A DNA stretch of 64,000 bases from Volucribacter psittacicida (GCF_004339025.1 NZ_SMFT01000001.1:186001-250000); one strand, 5' to 3'. Positions 9,167 through 17,850 are shown, numbered from the stretch's first letter. Numbers and translations are program-made. The notes: generated by a model from the sequence alone, not told the origin.

Positions 9167-10183
9167 GTGTTGTCATTAGAAAGCGAAGTACTACAACGTC
9201 ATCTTGATTTTATCAAACATAAATCTCTGTTATTTGCTGGGGCAGTCAATGATGATTTTGCTCAACAATTATCCCAACAATCTTCATCAATACGCCTTTG
9301 GTCTTGTTATTTTGGAGACCGCTCACAATTAGATAAAAGTGCGGTCAGTTTTTCTTCTTTTTTTAATCAAGATCTTTCCGCTCAACCAGCGGAATTAATC
9401 CTTTATTATTGGACGAAAAACAAACAAGAAGTTCAGTTTCAATTAATGCAACTTTTGGCACAATCGCCCCAAGGGCAACAAATGCTGATTGTCGGCAATA
9501 ATCGTTCAGGTGTGCGATCCGCCGAAAAAATGCTTGCACCTTATGGGGACATTGCCAAAATTGATACGGCTCGCCGTTGTAGCCTTTATCATTTTTGTTT
9601 AACCCAACCTGTCAGGGCTGATGTGGCAGATTATTGGCATATTTATCAACATCATAGCCTTGCCCCCCTCAAAATTTATAGTTTACCCGGGGTATTTAGT
9701 CGTCAAGCCCTTGATCAAGGTACCGAATTATTACTTTCTACCCTGACTCAACCCATTCAAGGTAAAGTCTTGGATCTTGGCTGTGGGGCGGGAGTTATCG
9801 GCAGTTTTATTCAATACCATAACCCACAAGTTGAATTATTAATGACCGATATTCACGCTATGGCATTAACATCCGCACAACGCACTCTTGAGGAAAATCA
9901 TTTGCAAGGGCAAGTGAAAGCCAGTAATGTTTTTTCCCATATTGAGGGCAAATTTAATTTGATTATTTCCAATCCTCCTTTCCATGATGGCATAGAAACG
10001 GATTATACTGCGGTGGAAAACCTCATTCGCCAAGCAAAACAATTTTTGCTTGCCGGAGGCGAATTACGTTTAGTGGCGAATAGTTTTTTACCTTATCCTG
10101 ATTTATTAGATCAACATTTCGGACAACATCAAGTTCTGGCGAAAACAGGAAAATTTAAGGTTTATTCTGTGATTAAACATTAA
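9167..10183 (+). CDS. rsmC: 16S rRNA m2G1207 methyltransferase
   Basis: RsmC methylates G1207 of 16S rRNA using S-adenosylmethionine. The 338 residues show the two-domain layout: an N-terminal degenerate methyltransferase-like domain and a C-terminal catalytic domain with LDLGCGAGVIG (SAM binding) and the catalytic ISNPPFHDG. The start is a GTG at 9167 preceded by TAAGGAATTTC. The gene is divergent from holD. It contains an uptake signal at 9337-9345. Confidence 0.95.
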   Translation: MLSLESEVLQRHLDFIKHKSLLFAGAVNDDFAQQLSQQSSSIRLWSCYFGDRSQLDKSAVSFSSFFNQDLSAQPAELILYYWTKNKQEVQFQLMQLLAQSPQGQQMLIVGNNRSGVRSAEKMLAPYGDIAKIDTARRCSLYHFCLTQPVRADVADYWHIYQHHSLAPLKIYSLPGVFSRQALDQGTELLLSTLTQPIQGKVLDLGCGAGVIGSFIQYHNPQVELLMTDIHAMALTSAQRTLEENHLQGQVKASNVFSHIEGKFNLIISNPPFHDGIETDYTAVENLIRQAKQFLLAGGELRLVANSFLPYPDLLDQHFGQHQVLAKTGKFKVYSVIKH

Positions 10184-10192
10184 CTTAAGTAT

Positions 10193-10238
10193 TATTGTTG
10201 TGCCACTTTAAATTAAAAAATTAAAACGACCATATTAT
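10193..10238 (+). repeat. Possible short form of the palindromic repeat
   Basis: TTGTGCCACTTTAAATTAAAA and TTAAAACGACCATA resemble the two joined ends of the repeat family, as at 62636-62669. It is diverged, so the assignment is weak. Confidence 0.35.
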
Positions 10239-10347
10239 AAAAAGGTATTAATATTCTGTTTTGTTATTATTAATACCTATTCATTCTTTTTCATTATATA
10301 TGCCTTGTTTATAATGGCTTGCAATAAGAAAACTTTTTGCGTTTATT

Positions 10348-11007
10348 ATGAACTGGCAATATATTAGCAGCGTCTTACCTAAATTTATTGATGCAACATT
10401 CATTACCTTACATTTGGCATTTTGGGGCATTTTATTTTCCTTGATTGTCGGTGTGATTTGTGCCGTATTAACCACTTACAAAGTAAAATTCTTGGCCACT
10501 CTCGCGAAAGTTTATATTGAAATTTCACGCAATACCCCATTATTAATTCAAGTTTTTTTCTTATATTTTGGTTTATCCAAAATTGGTATAAAGTTAGATG
10601 GCTTTACTTGTGGGGTTATAGGCTTGGCTTTTCTCGGTGGCAGCTATATGGCAGAAGCTATACGAGCGGGCTTAGAAGCGGTGAGCAAAGGACAAATTGA
10701 ATCGGCGTTAAGTATTGGGCTTACCCCAATACAAGCCTTTCGTTATGTGATTTTTCCCCAAGCCTTGGCGATAGCCACGCCAGCAATAGGGGCAAACTGT
10801 TTATTTTTAATGAAAGAAACCTCCATTATTAGCGCTATTGCAGTGGCAGAATTAATGTTTATGGCAAAAGAAATTATTGGTATGGATTATAAAACCAATG
10901 AAGCCTTATTTTTATTAGTGGTCTTCTATTTAATTATTTTATTGCCAGTTTCTATTTTTATAAGTTATTTAGAACGCCGAGTAAGGAGAGCAAAATATGG
11001 GGCTTAG
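10348..11007 (+). CDS. Polar amino acid ABC transporter permease
   Basis: A 219-residue inner-membrane permease of the His/Glu/Gln (HisMQ) type, with about five membrane helices and the ATPase-contact loop EAVSKGQIESALSIGLTPIQAFRYVIFPQA. It is the first gene of a four-gene importer and overlaps the next permease by 11 bp, so the two probably form a heterodimer. The substrate cannot be read from the permease. Confidence 0.92.
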   Translation: MNWQYISSVLPKFIDATFITLHLAFWGILFSLIVGVICAVLTTYKVKFLATLAKVYIEISRNTPLLIQVFFLYFGLSKIGIKLDGFTCGVIGLAFLGGSYMAEAIRAGLEAVSKGQIESALSIGLTPIQAFRYVIFPQALAIATPAIGANCLFLMKETSIISAIAVAELMFMAKEIIGMDYKTNEALFLLVVFYLIILLPVSIFISYLERRVRRAKYGA

Positions 11008-11665
11008 TATTTTGTTTGAGGGAAATAACTTAGAACGTTTGTTAATGGGATTATGGGTAACCGCCAAAATTGCGTTTATTTCCGTCTTTTTCGCTTGTTT
11101 ATTGGGGGTATTACTTGGTGTAGTAATGACCAGTAAAAACCGATTTATCAAAGCCCTTTGCCGTTTATATTTAGAAATTGTACGCATTATTCCGTTATTG
11201 GTGCTACTTTTTATTACCTATTTTGGTGTGGCAAAATGGTTTAATACCCATTTAGACGGCGTATTGGTGTGTATTTTGGTGTTTATTTTTTGGGGAACGG
11301 CAGAAATGGGCGACTTAGTCCGAGCGGCTTTAACCTCCATTGAAAAACATCAAATTGAAGCGGCTCAAGCCTTAGGCTTAACACAAAGACAGGTTTTTAT
11401 TTATATTTTATTACCACAAAGCCTAAAACGCGTAACACCGGGGGCGATTAATTTATTTACTCGAATGATAAAAACCAGTTCATTAGCAATGTTAATCGGG
11501 GTATTAGAAGTGATTAAAGTGGGACAACAGATTATTGAAACCGCGTTATTTACCGATCCTTCAGCGGCTTTATGGATTTATGGGGTAATTTTTCTGCTTT
11601 ATTTTATGATTTGTTATCCCCTTTCTTTATTCTCACAACGATTAGAAAAACGCTGGGAAAGTTAA
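10997..11665 (+). CDS. Polar amino acid ABC transporter permease (second subunit)
   Basis: A 222-residue partner of the preceding gene, with the same fold and the EAA loop in TSIEKHQIEAAQALGLTQRQ. Start ATG 10997 overlaps the end of the first permease and ends 1 bp before the ATPase, indicating translational coupling. Confidence 0.92.
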   Translation: MGLSILFEGNNLERLLMGLWVTAKIAFISVFFACLLGVLLGVVMTSKNRFIKALCRLYLEIVRIIPLLVLLFITYFGVAKWFNTHLDGVLVCILVFIFWGTAEMGDLVRAALTSIEKHQIEAAQALGLTQRQVFIYILLPQSLKRVTPGAINLFTRMIKTSSLAMLIGVLEVIKVGQQIIETALFTDPSAALWIYGVIFLLYFMICYPLSLFSQRLEKRWES

Positions 11666-11666
11666 T

Positions 11667-12431
11667 ATGGCATTATTAGACGTTAAAAATGTAGTCAAAA
11701 AATATGGAAAAGTGACCGCACTTCAAGGTATTAATTTAACCATTGAAAAAGGGGAAGTGGTGGTCATTTTAGGGCCATCAGGTTGTGGTAAAAGCACCTT
11801 TTTACGTTGTATTAATGGCTTAGAACCCATACAAAGCGGACAGCTATTATTACAAAACTATGGTGAACTGGGCAAAGATATTTCTTGGGTTGAAGCAAGA
11901 CAACATATTGGTATGGTATTCCAAAGCTATGAACTTTTTGCCCATTTATCCGTAATTGATAATATTTTGCTCGGTCCCCTAAAAGTCCAAAAACGCCAAC
12001 GTGCAGAAGCGGAGGCACAAGCAGATAGCTTATTAAAACGAGTGGGCTTATATGATCGCAAAAATGCCTACCCAAGAGAATTATCAGGCGGACAAAAACA
12101 ACGCATTGCCATTGTGCGAGCTTTATGTATGAACCCTGAAATTATGTTATTTGATGAAGTTACCGCGGCTCTCGATCCCGAAATGGTCAGAGAAGTCTTA
12201 GACGTGGTGCTAGGTTTAGCCAAAGAGGGAATGACAATGCTCATTGTTACCCATGAAATGTCCTTTGCCAGACAAGTTGCCAACCGAATTATCTTTATGG
12301 ATAAAGGACAGATTGTTGAACAATCCAGTCCAGCACGTTTTTTCACGAATCCAGACTCAGATCGTGCAAAAGCCTTTTTAAACATCTTAAATTATGAACC
12401 AAGAGGAGTTGACTATGAACAAAATATTTAA
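11667..12431 (+). CDS. Polar amino acid ABC transporter ATP-binding protein
   Basis: The 254-residue ATPase has Walker A GPSGCGKST, the Q-loop at MVFQSYELF, signature LSGGQKQRIA, Walker B IMLFDEVTAALDPE and the switch His in VTHEM, in the usual order for GlnQ/HisP-type subunits. It energises uptake through the two permeases. Its end overlaps the start of the binding protein by 17 bp. Confidence 0.94.
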   Translation: MALLDVKNVVKKYGKVTALQGINLTIEKGEVVVILGPSGCGKSTFLRCINGLEPIQSGQLLLQNYGELGKDISWVEARQHIGMVFQSYELFAHLSVIDNILLGPLKVQKRQRAEAEAQADSLLKRVGLYDRKNAYPRELSGGQKQRIAIVRALCMNPEIMLFDEVTAALDPEMVREVLDVVLGLAKEGMTMLIVTHEMSFARQVANRIIFMDKGQIVEQSSPARFFTNPDSDRAKAFLNILNYEPRGVDYEQNI

Positions 12432-13257
12432 AACCGCTACCGCATTACTTGCCACAGGATTACTTGCCACGTTAGTGGGTTGTGGCGATAAAACGGAAAA
12501 TACCGCTCAAGTTTCTCGCCTTGAACAATTAAAACAAGCGGATAAAGTGAGAATTGGGGTATTTAGCGATAAACCACCCTTTGGTTATGTTGATCAAACA
12601 GGTAAAAATCAAGGTTTTGATGTAGAAATAGCTAAAGCCATTGGCAAAGATTTACTTGGCGATGAAAATAAAGTGGAATTTGTTTTAGTAGAAGCGGCTA
12701 ACCGAGTGGAATATTTACAATCCAATAAAGTAGATATTATTTTAGCGAATTTCACTGTTACGCCAGCACGTCAAGAAGTGGTAGATTTTGCTAAACCTTA
12801 TATGCAAGTTGCTTTAGGCGTTGTTTCGCCAGAGGGCAAAGAAATTACCGATATTGAACAATTAAAAGATAAAACCTTATTATTAAATAAAGGCACAACC
12901 GCCGATACTTACTTCACTAAAAATTACCCAGAAATTAAAACCTTAAAATTTGAACAAAATACCGAAACCTTTGAAGCATTGCGTGATGGACGAGGCGATG
13001 CCTTAGCCCACGATAATACCTTATTATTTGCTTGGGCAAAAGAAAATCCCGGTTATGTTGTCGGCATTAAACATTTAGGCGAACAAGATTTTATCGCTCC
13101 AGCAGTAAAAAAAGGCGACACAGAATTACTCAACTGGCTTAATAACGAAATTGAAAAACTCGGTAAAGAAGGCGTATTAAAACAAGCCTATGATAAAACT
13201 TTATTACCTGTTTACGGCGACACAGTGAGTGAAAAAGAGGTGTTGGTGGATTACTAA
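12415..13257 (+). CDS. Amino acid ABC transporter substrate-binding lipoprotein
   Basis: The product is a family 3 solute-binding protein of 280 residues. It has a lipoprotein signal (TGLLATLVGCGDK, Cys about 23), so it is tethered in the periplasm. The RIGVFSDKPPFGYVD and GFDVEIAKAIGKDLLG segments form the ligand cleft. Overall it resembles the PEB1/CjaA group, which binds acidic amino acids or cysteine; the exact ligand is open. I chose ATG 12415 over 12394 because AGAGGAG lies 8 bases before it and the signal peptide starts there. Confidence 0.92.
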   Translation: MNKIFKTATALLATGLLATLVGCGDKTENTAQVSRLEQLKQADKVRIGVFSDKPPFGYVDQTGKNQGFDVEIAKAIGKDLLGDENKVEFVLVEAANRVEYLQSNKVDIILANFTVTPARQEVVDFAKPYMQVALGVVSPEGKEITDIEQLKDKTLLLNKGTTADTYFTKNYPEIKTLKFEQNTETFEALRDGRGDALAHDNTLLFAWAKENPGYVVGIKHLGEQDFIAPAVKKGDTELLNWLNNEIEKLGKEGVLKQAYDKTLLPVYGDTVSEKEVLVDY

Positions 13258-13376
13258 TAAGTGCGGTTAGAAAATAAGAAATTTTAGGGCTAAAGTAGTA
13301 CACATTACTTGATATACTTTAAAGCCTTTGAGTTGTTAAACTATAACCAAAATATTTAATTTTCTAGATCAAATAA

Positions 13377-13409
13377 AAGATTTCCTGTTATTTTGACAGG
13401 AAATCTTTC
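13377..13409. terminator. Bidirectional terminator between the importer operon and the SRPBCC gene
   Basis: Long stem AAAGATTTCCTGT/ACAGGAAATCTTT with T-rich sequence on one side and A-rich on the other, placed between two converging genes. Confidence 0.85.
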
Positions 13410-13424
13410 TAATTTAATTTCTAA

Positions 13425-13949
13425 TTAAAGGCTCAACCCCATTTTCACACTTCTTACAATCCCATCAAGCCATTCTTGATGCCCGTTGATCATTGGGTTT
13501 GGGACGGTTTTTGCTAATTCTTTTGCTGGATTGCCGTTTTGTGTTTCTTGGGTCAGAATGCGTACTCGTCCGCCGTCAAGTTGTTCAATTAACCAAGCGT
13601 GATGAACATCAAGTCGGTCTTCAGCCCCTTGTTCGCCACTCCAACCATGCCAAGCAATGCGAGCAGGTTCGCCATTTTGAGCGGGGATATATTCGGTAAT
13701 TTCTGCTTCAACAGGAAAACCAAAGGTTTTGAAAAAGAAACGTGCTTGTGGATAAAGCTCAGTACCTTGGTAATCATGATAGAAACGAATATCACTTACG
13801 TTAGTATAATAATGTGGCCAATATTTTGTATCATTTAAATATTGCCAAACTTGTTCTATTTCGGCATTGGCAATAATCACTTCGTTAGAACAAAAATTAT
13901 CCGTAAAACCTGGAATATAGCCTTCTGGCCAATGAATTGAATGTTGCAT
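13425..13949 (-). CDS. SRPBCC (START-like) family protein
   Basis: A 174-residue soluble protein with the pattern of a Bet v1/polyketide-cyclase fold: an N-terminal strand VIIANAEIEQVWQYL and helix, then a series of strands (ARFFFKTFGFPVEAEITEY, RIAWHGWSG) and a long C-terminal helix (NGHQEWLDGIVRSVKM). Such proteins bind small hydrophobic molecules. No catalytic role can be assigned. It is transcribed toward the importer and is divergent from the lysR gene, so it may be that regulator's target. Confidence 0.75.
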   Translation of the reverse strand: MQHSIHWPEGYIPGFTDNFCSNEVIIANAEIEQVWQYLNDTKYWPHYYTNVSDIRFYHDYQGTELYPQARFFFKTFGFPVEAEITEYIPAQNGEPARIAWHGWSGEQGAEDRLDVHHAWLIEQLDGGRVRILTQETQNGNPAKELAKTVPNPMINGHQEWLDGIVRSVKMGLSL

Positions 13950-13967
13950 AATATTTTCCTCAATATG

Positions 13968-14051
13968 TCATCGTTGTTTCAATTTAAAATGAGACAAGGC
14001 GGTACGGCGAAATATACCAACACTGTATCATTTTAAAGTGGAATGATTATA
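13968..14051 (-). repeat. Palindromic dispersed repeat, partly deleted copy
   Basis: It reads TCGTTGTTTCAATTTAAAAT at one end and TTTTAAAGTGGAATGATTAT at the other, opposite in orientation to the copy at 15896. It is about 84 bp long because some of the centre is missing. It occupies the region upstream of the SRPBCC gene and lysR. Confidence 0.75.
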
Positions 14052-14187
14052 AAATTTTTTATTTATCAACCGCACTTATCTTTGTTGATAAGCCTTTTGA
14101 TGACGACAGTATAAAACCCTTTGCAGATATAAGTAAAATCATAATAAAATATATTCAATATCATTTATTCTGATATATGGATTTATT

Positions 14188-15093
14188 ATGAAAAACTTAA
14201 AAACCCTTGATTTCAATTTGCTAAAAGCCTTTGATGCGTTATTTGATGAACGTAGTGTGAGTAAAGCGGCAGAACGCCTAGCGATTAGCCAGCCTGCAAT
14301 GAGCGGTGTGTTGCTACGTTTAAGAGAGAGTTTTGATGATCCGTTATTTGTTCGGGTACAACGTGGTGTTGAGCCAACCAATCGTGCTTTAGGTTTAGCT
14401 GTTCCCATTAAAAATATTTTAAAGGAGGTAGAACAATTACTCCAAATTGAAGAGTTTAATCCCCTTAAAGCAGAGATGGTGGTAACCATTGCTTGTACGG
14501 ATTATTCTTTGCGTGCCATTATTAAGCCTTTTTTAATTGAGCTAAATCGCCAAGCCCCCAATATTAAATTAGCAACATTGAATATTGATGAAGCCTTAGT
14601 ACCTCAACAATTGGAAAAAAGACAAATTGATTTTGCCTTGACGACTGCGGATTTTCAGGCAGCGGATACCCATTTTCGTCATTTATATCAGGAAAAATAT
14701 GTGTGTGCCATGCGTAATAACCACCCTTTAGCCCAACAAAATCGATTGAGTTTGGCTGATTTTTGTCGCTATCCACAAGCGTTATTTTCTTATTCTGGGG
14801 GGCATTTTCGTGGGGTGACTGATGAGGCATTAGCGGAATTAGGAAAACAACGTAATGTGGTGTTGTCCTCACAACATTTTCTGATTTTGCCAGAGGTGTT
14901 GCAACAAAGCGATTTATTGGCGGTGGTGCCAAAACGTTTGGTGCAATCATTGCCTGATATTTATTATCTTGATCCACCATTACCCATTAAAGGATTTACT
15001 AAAACCTTGGTTTGGCACGAACGTACGCATCGTGATCCTGCTTATATTTGGTTGCGTCATTTAATAGAGCAATGTTGTCAAATATATCAATAA
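14188..15093 (+). CDS. LysR-family transcriptional regulator
   Basis: The 301 residues begin with a classical LysR winged helix-turn-helix (NLLKAFDALFDERSVSKAAERL, then ISQPAMSGVLLRLRESFDDPLFVR) followed by a periplasmic-binding-like effector domain. The N-terminal DFNLLKAFDAL form resembles the NodD/LeuO branch. It sits between a divergent SRPBCC gene and a nitroreductase gene downstream. The effector is unknown. Confidence 0.93.
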   Translation: MKNLKTLDFNLLKAFDALFDERSVSKAAERLAISQPAMSGVLLRLRESFDDPLFVRVQRGVEPTNRALGLAVPIKNILKEVEQLLQIEEFNPLKAEMVVTIACTDYSLRAIIKPFLIELNRQAPNIKLATLNIDEALVPQQLEKRQIDFALTTADFQAADTHFRHLYQEKYVCAMRNNHPLAQQNRLSLADFCRYPQALFSYSGGHFRGVTDEALAELGKQRNVVLSSQHFLILPEVLQQSDLLAVVPKRLVQSLPDIYYLDPPLPIKGFTKTLVWHERTHRDPAYIWLRHLIEQCCQIYQ

Positions 15094-15114
15094 TACTGAT
15101 ATGATGTATCAGTA
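15094..15114. promoter_or_regulatory. Candidate LysR-type operator before the nitroreductase
   Basis: A perfect inverted repeat with 8-base arms TACTGATA and TATCAGTA around TGATG. It contains the T-N11-A spacing typical of LysR boxes, begins 1 bp after the lysR stop and lies 101 bp upstream of the nitroreductase start. There is no T run, so it is not a terminator. Confidence 0.5.
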
Positions 15115-15214
15115 AAAATCATAAGATTTTATGGCATATTTTGGTATATTATGGACGCTATCTCATAAAAGAAGATCACTATAATAGATGTTAAATTTTT
15201 AATTGGAGAAAACA

Positions 15215-15880
15215 ATGATTAATAAACAAGATATTCTCAATGCCTATCATTATCGTCATGCTTGTAAAGCCTATGACTCAAGCAAAAAAGTCTCTCGTGA
15301 AGATATGGATTTTATTTTAGAAACCGCCCGCTTATCACCAAGCTCTTTTGGTTTTGAGCCTTGGCGTTTTTTGGTGATTGAAAACCCTAAGATTAAGCAA
15401 TTGCTCCATGACAATGCGTGGGGACTCAAAGATAAAATCAATGATTGTAGCCACGTTGTGATTATCTTAGCCAGAAAACAAGCAAGCCTATTAGCCGACA
15501 GCGAGTATATTACTCATATGATGAAAGATGTTCATCACTTGCCTGATGATGTGGTGGCATTAAGACAGGAATTTTATCGTCAATATGCTAGCAATGAAGC
15601 TAATCTTGTGGGCAATGAACGGGCTTATTATGACTGGGCATCCAAACAAACCTATATTGCTTTAGGAAATATGCTGACCAGTGCGGCTATGATTGGCATT
15701 GACTCCACGCCAGTGGAAGGCTTTCCTTATGATAAACTCAATGATCTGCTCGTGGAACAAGACCTATATAACGGCGATGAATTCCGTATTAGTGTGATGG
15801 CATTATTTGGCTATCGGCTACACCAACCAAGAGAAAAAACACGCCAAGCCACAGAAGATGTTATTAAATGGATAGAATAA
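15215..15880 (+). CDS. NAD(P)H-dependent nitroreductase family protein
   Basis: A flavin (FMN) oxidoreductase of the NfsB/FRase type, 221 residues. Recognisable parts are the N-terminal YHYRHACKAYDSSKKV, ARLSPSSFGFEPWRFLVI (FMN contact), QTYIALGNMLTSAAMIGIDSTPVEGF and the C-terminal FGYR. The frame opens at a TTG at 15203, but ATG 15215 has GGAGAAAA just upstream. Likely regulated by the adjacent LysR gene. Its physiological substrate is not evident. Confidence 0.93.
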   Translation: MINKQDILNAYHYRHACKAYDSSKKVSREDMDFILETARLSPSSFGFEPWRFLVIENPKIKQLLHDNAWGLKDKINDCSHVVIILARKQASLLADSEYITHMMKDVHHLPDDVVALRQEFYRQYASNEANLVGNERAYYDWASKQTYIALGNMLTSAAMIGIDSTPVEGFPYDKLNDLLVEQDLYNGDEFRISVMALFGYRLHQPREKTRQATEDVIKWIE

Positions 15881-15895
15881 TCGTTCTTGATTAAA

Positions 15896-16001
15896 TATAG
15901 TCGTCCCACTTTAAAATGATACTGCGTTGGTACGTCTCGCCGTACTACTTGTACTGTCTTCGGCGTACCGCCTTGTCTCATTTTAAATTGAAACGACTAT
16001 A
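15896..16001 (+). repeat. Palindromic dispersed repeat, full-length copy
   Basis: A 106-bp element that starts TATAGTCGTCCCACTTTAAA and ends TTTAAATTGAAACGACTATA. The ends are imperfect inverted repeats of about 24 bp. Inside lies a nested palindrome GGTACG...CGTACC with several GTAC units, so one strand could fold along its whole length. It sits just after the nitroreductase stop. Confidence 0.9.
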
Positions 16002-16011
16002 AAACCAGATC

Positions 16012-16040
16012 ATAGCCACTTTTTATTGTGGCTATTTTTA
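16012..16040 (+). terminator. Terminator after the nitroreductase gene
   Basis: ATAGCCAC/GTGGCTAT stem with a T-rich loop and a TTTTT tail. Confidence 0.8.
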
Positions 16041-16181
16041 TGAGCATTTTTATGTGGAGCGATTATAGATTAACCTTATAGCATATTTATTTATAACTCA
16101 TAGCTAAAAGTCATTTGTCTAACGTCATAAAGTTATTTAATGTAAGTCATTTTTTCAAGGTTATGTTTAATGGAGTATTTA

Positions 16182-17507
16182 ATGTTAATCCTAAACCTCA
16201 TTTTATTTGTTTTTGCCCTAATCCTCATAGGCTATATTTATCGTAAAACTGCAAAACTTGGCTTAAGCGTTTTTATCGCTATGCTTATCGGTATGCTTGG
16301 CGGCATCTATTTACAAACCACCGCTCCATCTCATCTTAATATCTTACTTGATTGGATCAATCTCGTGGGGAATGGCTATGTACGTCTATTACAAATGATT
16401 GTTATGCCATTAATTTTTATTTCTATTCTCTCGGCAATGACCAAATTAGAACAAGCCAGTGCCTTAGGTAAAATCAGCATTAGTGTATTAAGTGTTCTCC
16501 TCATTACCACTGCAATTTCCGCATTAATTGCTGTCGCAATGGTTTATCTCTTTGATTTATCTCATCTTGGTATGACATTAACGGGCGGAGAACGTGAAGC
16601 TGCCGCACAGGCACGAGTAGCAAGCCGAGTGGATACAGTACAAGGGCTTACCTTGCCTGCAATGTTGCTCTCCTTTATCCCTCGTAATCCTTTTGCAGAA
16701 TTAACAGGTGCAAACCCAACTTCAATTATTAGCGTTGTCATCTTTTCCGCTTTTCTTGGGGTCGCCAGTTTAAGCCTACGCAAAGAAAATCCACAACTTG
16801 GTGAACGTATTGCTCAAGGGGTAGAGAGTTTAAATCAATTAATTATGCGTGTTGTTCGCTTTGTAATACGCCTTACTCCTTATGGCGTCTTAGCCTTAAT
16901 GATCCGTATGGCAGCCACATCTCAATGGGTAGATATTCTTAATTTAGGCAATTTTATTCTTGCCTCTTATGCTGCGATTATTCTGATGTTTATTGTACAG
17001 GGATTATTATTAGCCATTTCAGGCATCAACCCATTGCATTACTTTAAACAAAGTTTACCAACCTTAACCTTTGCTTTTACCTCACGTTCAAGTGCAGCGT
17101 CAATTCCTTTAAACATTGAAACGCAAACTCATAAATTGGGTAATCGCCCAGTGATCGCAAACTTCTCCGCCACATTCGGTGCAACAATCGGACAAAATGG
17201 CTGTGCTGGAATTTACCCAGCTATGCTAGCTGTCATTATTGCCCCAATGGTCGGTATCGATCCCTTTACATTACATTTTATTGCTTCATTAGTTCTTATT
17301 GTTGCCATTTCCTCCTTTGGTATTGCAGGCGTTGGCGGTGGAGCGACCTTCGCCGCAATTGTTGTACTTTCCACCTTAGGTTTACCATTAGAATTAGTTG
17401 GTTTGCTGATTTCTATTGAACCCCTAATTGATATGGGAAGAACCGCATTAAATGTAAATGGCGCAATGGTTGCGGGTACACTGACTAATAAGTGGTTGAA
17501 AATGTAG
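16182..17507 (+). CDS. tcyP: Dicarboxylate/amino acid:cation symporter, cystine carrier (TcyP) type
   Basis: A DAACS-family sodium- or proton-coupled symporter of the inner membrane with about eight helices plus two re-entrant loops. The serine-rich loop FTSRSSAASIPLNIET, the NGCAGIYPAMLAVIIAP segment and the ALNVNGAMVAGTLTNK motif near the end mark it. The overall sequence is closest to the YdjN/TcyP cystine carriers I know. ATG 16170 is possible, but ATG 16182 has TGGAG at a proper distance, giving 441 residues. Confidence 0.85.
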   Translation: MLILNLILFVFALILIGYIYRKTAKLGLSVFIAMLIGMLGGIYLQTTAPSHLNILLDWINLVGNGYVRLLQMIVMPLIFISILSAMTKLEQASALGKISISVLSVLLITTAISALIAVAMVYLFDLSHLGMTLTGGEREAAAQARVASRVDTVQGLTLPAMLLSFIPRNPFAELTGANPTSIISVVIFSAFLGVASLSLRKENPQLGERIAQGVESLNQLIMRVVRFVIRLTPYGVLALMIRMAATSQWVDILNLGNFILASYAAIILMFIVQGLLLAISGINPLHYFKQSLPTLTFAFTSRSSAASIPLNIETQTHKLGNRPVIANFSATFGATIGQNGCAGIYPAMLAVIIAPMVGIDPFTLHFIASLVLIVAISSFGIAGVGGGATFAAIVVLSTLGLPLELVGLLISIEPLIDMGRTALNVNGAMVAGTLTNKWLKM

Positions 17508-17546
17508 TTTTTGAATTTAATTAAAGCTTAATGTTATTCCTTTGAT

Positions 17547-17590
17547 AAAAAGAGCGGTTAAAAATAAAATTTTTTTGACCGCTCTTTTTT
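17547..17590 (+). terminator. Terminator after the symporter, built from an inverted AAAGAGCGGT pair
   Basis: Arms AAAAAGAGCGGT and ACCGCTCTTTTT around an AT loop. The arm is one base different from an uptake-signal pair. The stretch 17591-17797 that follows is AT-rich and I see nothing in it. Confidence 0.85.
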
Positions 17591-17797
17591 ATTAAAAGAA
17601 TCATATCGTATTTTATCCTTCAAATACCCTTGTTTATTTCAACATAAGAATGTTTATTTTATGTGTTTTTATCTATCTTAGTGATTTATAAAACCTATTA
17701 TATCTTGTTTTTGATAATTTAAATCTATCATTTTTCCGATAAATAGTTATTTATTTTACTTTTGTATATTTTTTAATAGTTTTTAACGATTATTGTC

Positions 17798-17808
17798 GGG
17801 GGGGGGGG
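17798..17808. repeat. Poly-G tract of 11 bases upstream of the adhesin
   Basis: Eleven consecutive G residues in a strongly AT-rich intergenic region, about 14 bases upstream of the presumed -35 box of the adhesin gene. Homopolymer tracts of this size slip during replication and are a known phase-variation device. Confidence 0.85.
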
Positions 17809-17822
17809 TAAGAGGTCCTACC

Positions 17823-17850
17823 TTGCATACTGTCGTGATTTATATAAAAT
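17823..17850 (+). promoter_or_regulatory. Candidate promoter of the adhesin gene
   Basis: TTGCAT at 17823 and TAAAAT at 17845 with a 16-base spacer. The leader to the ATG at 17941 would be about 85 bases. It is assigned by pattern only. Confidence 0.45.

Noticed and set aside
12068-12385. Minus-strand open frames inside the ABC transporter and other genes
   Set aside because: They are shadows of genes with clear family motifs on the other strand.
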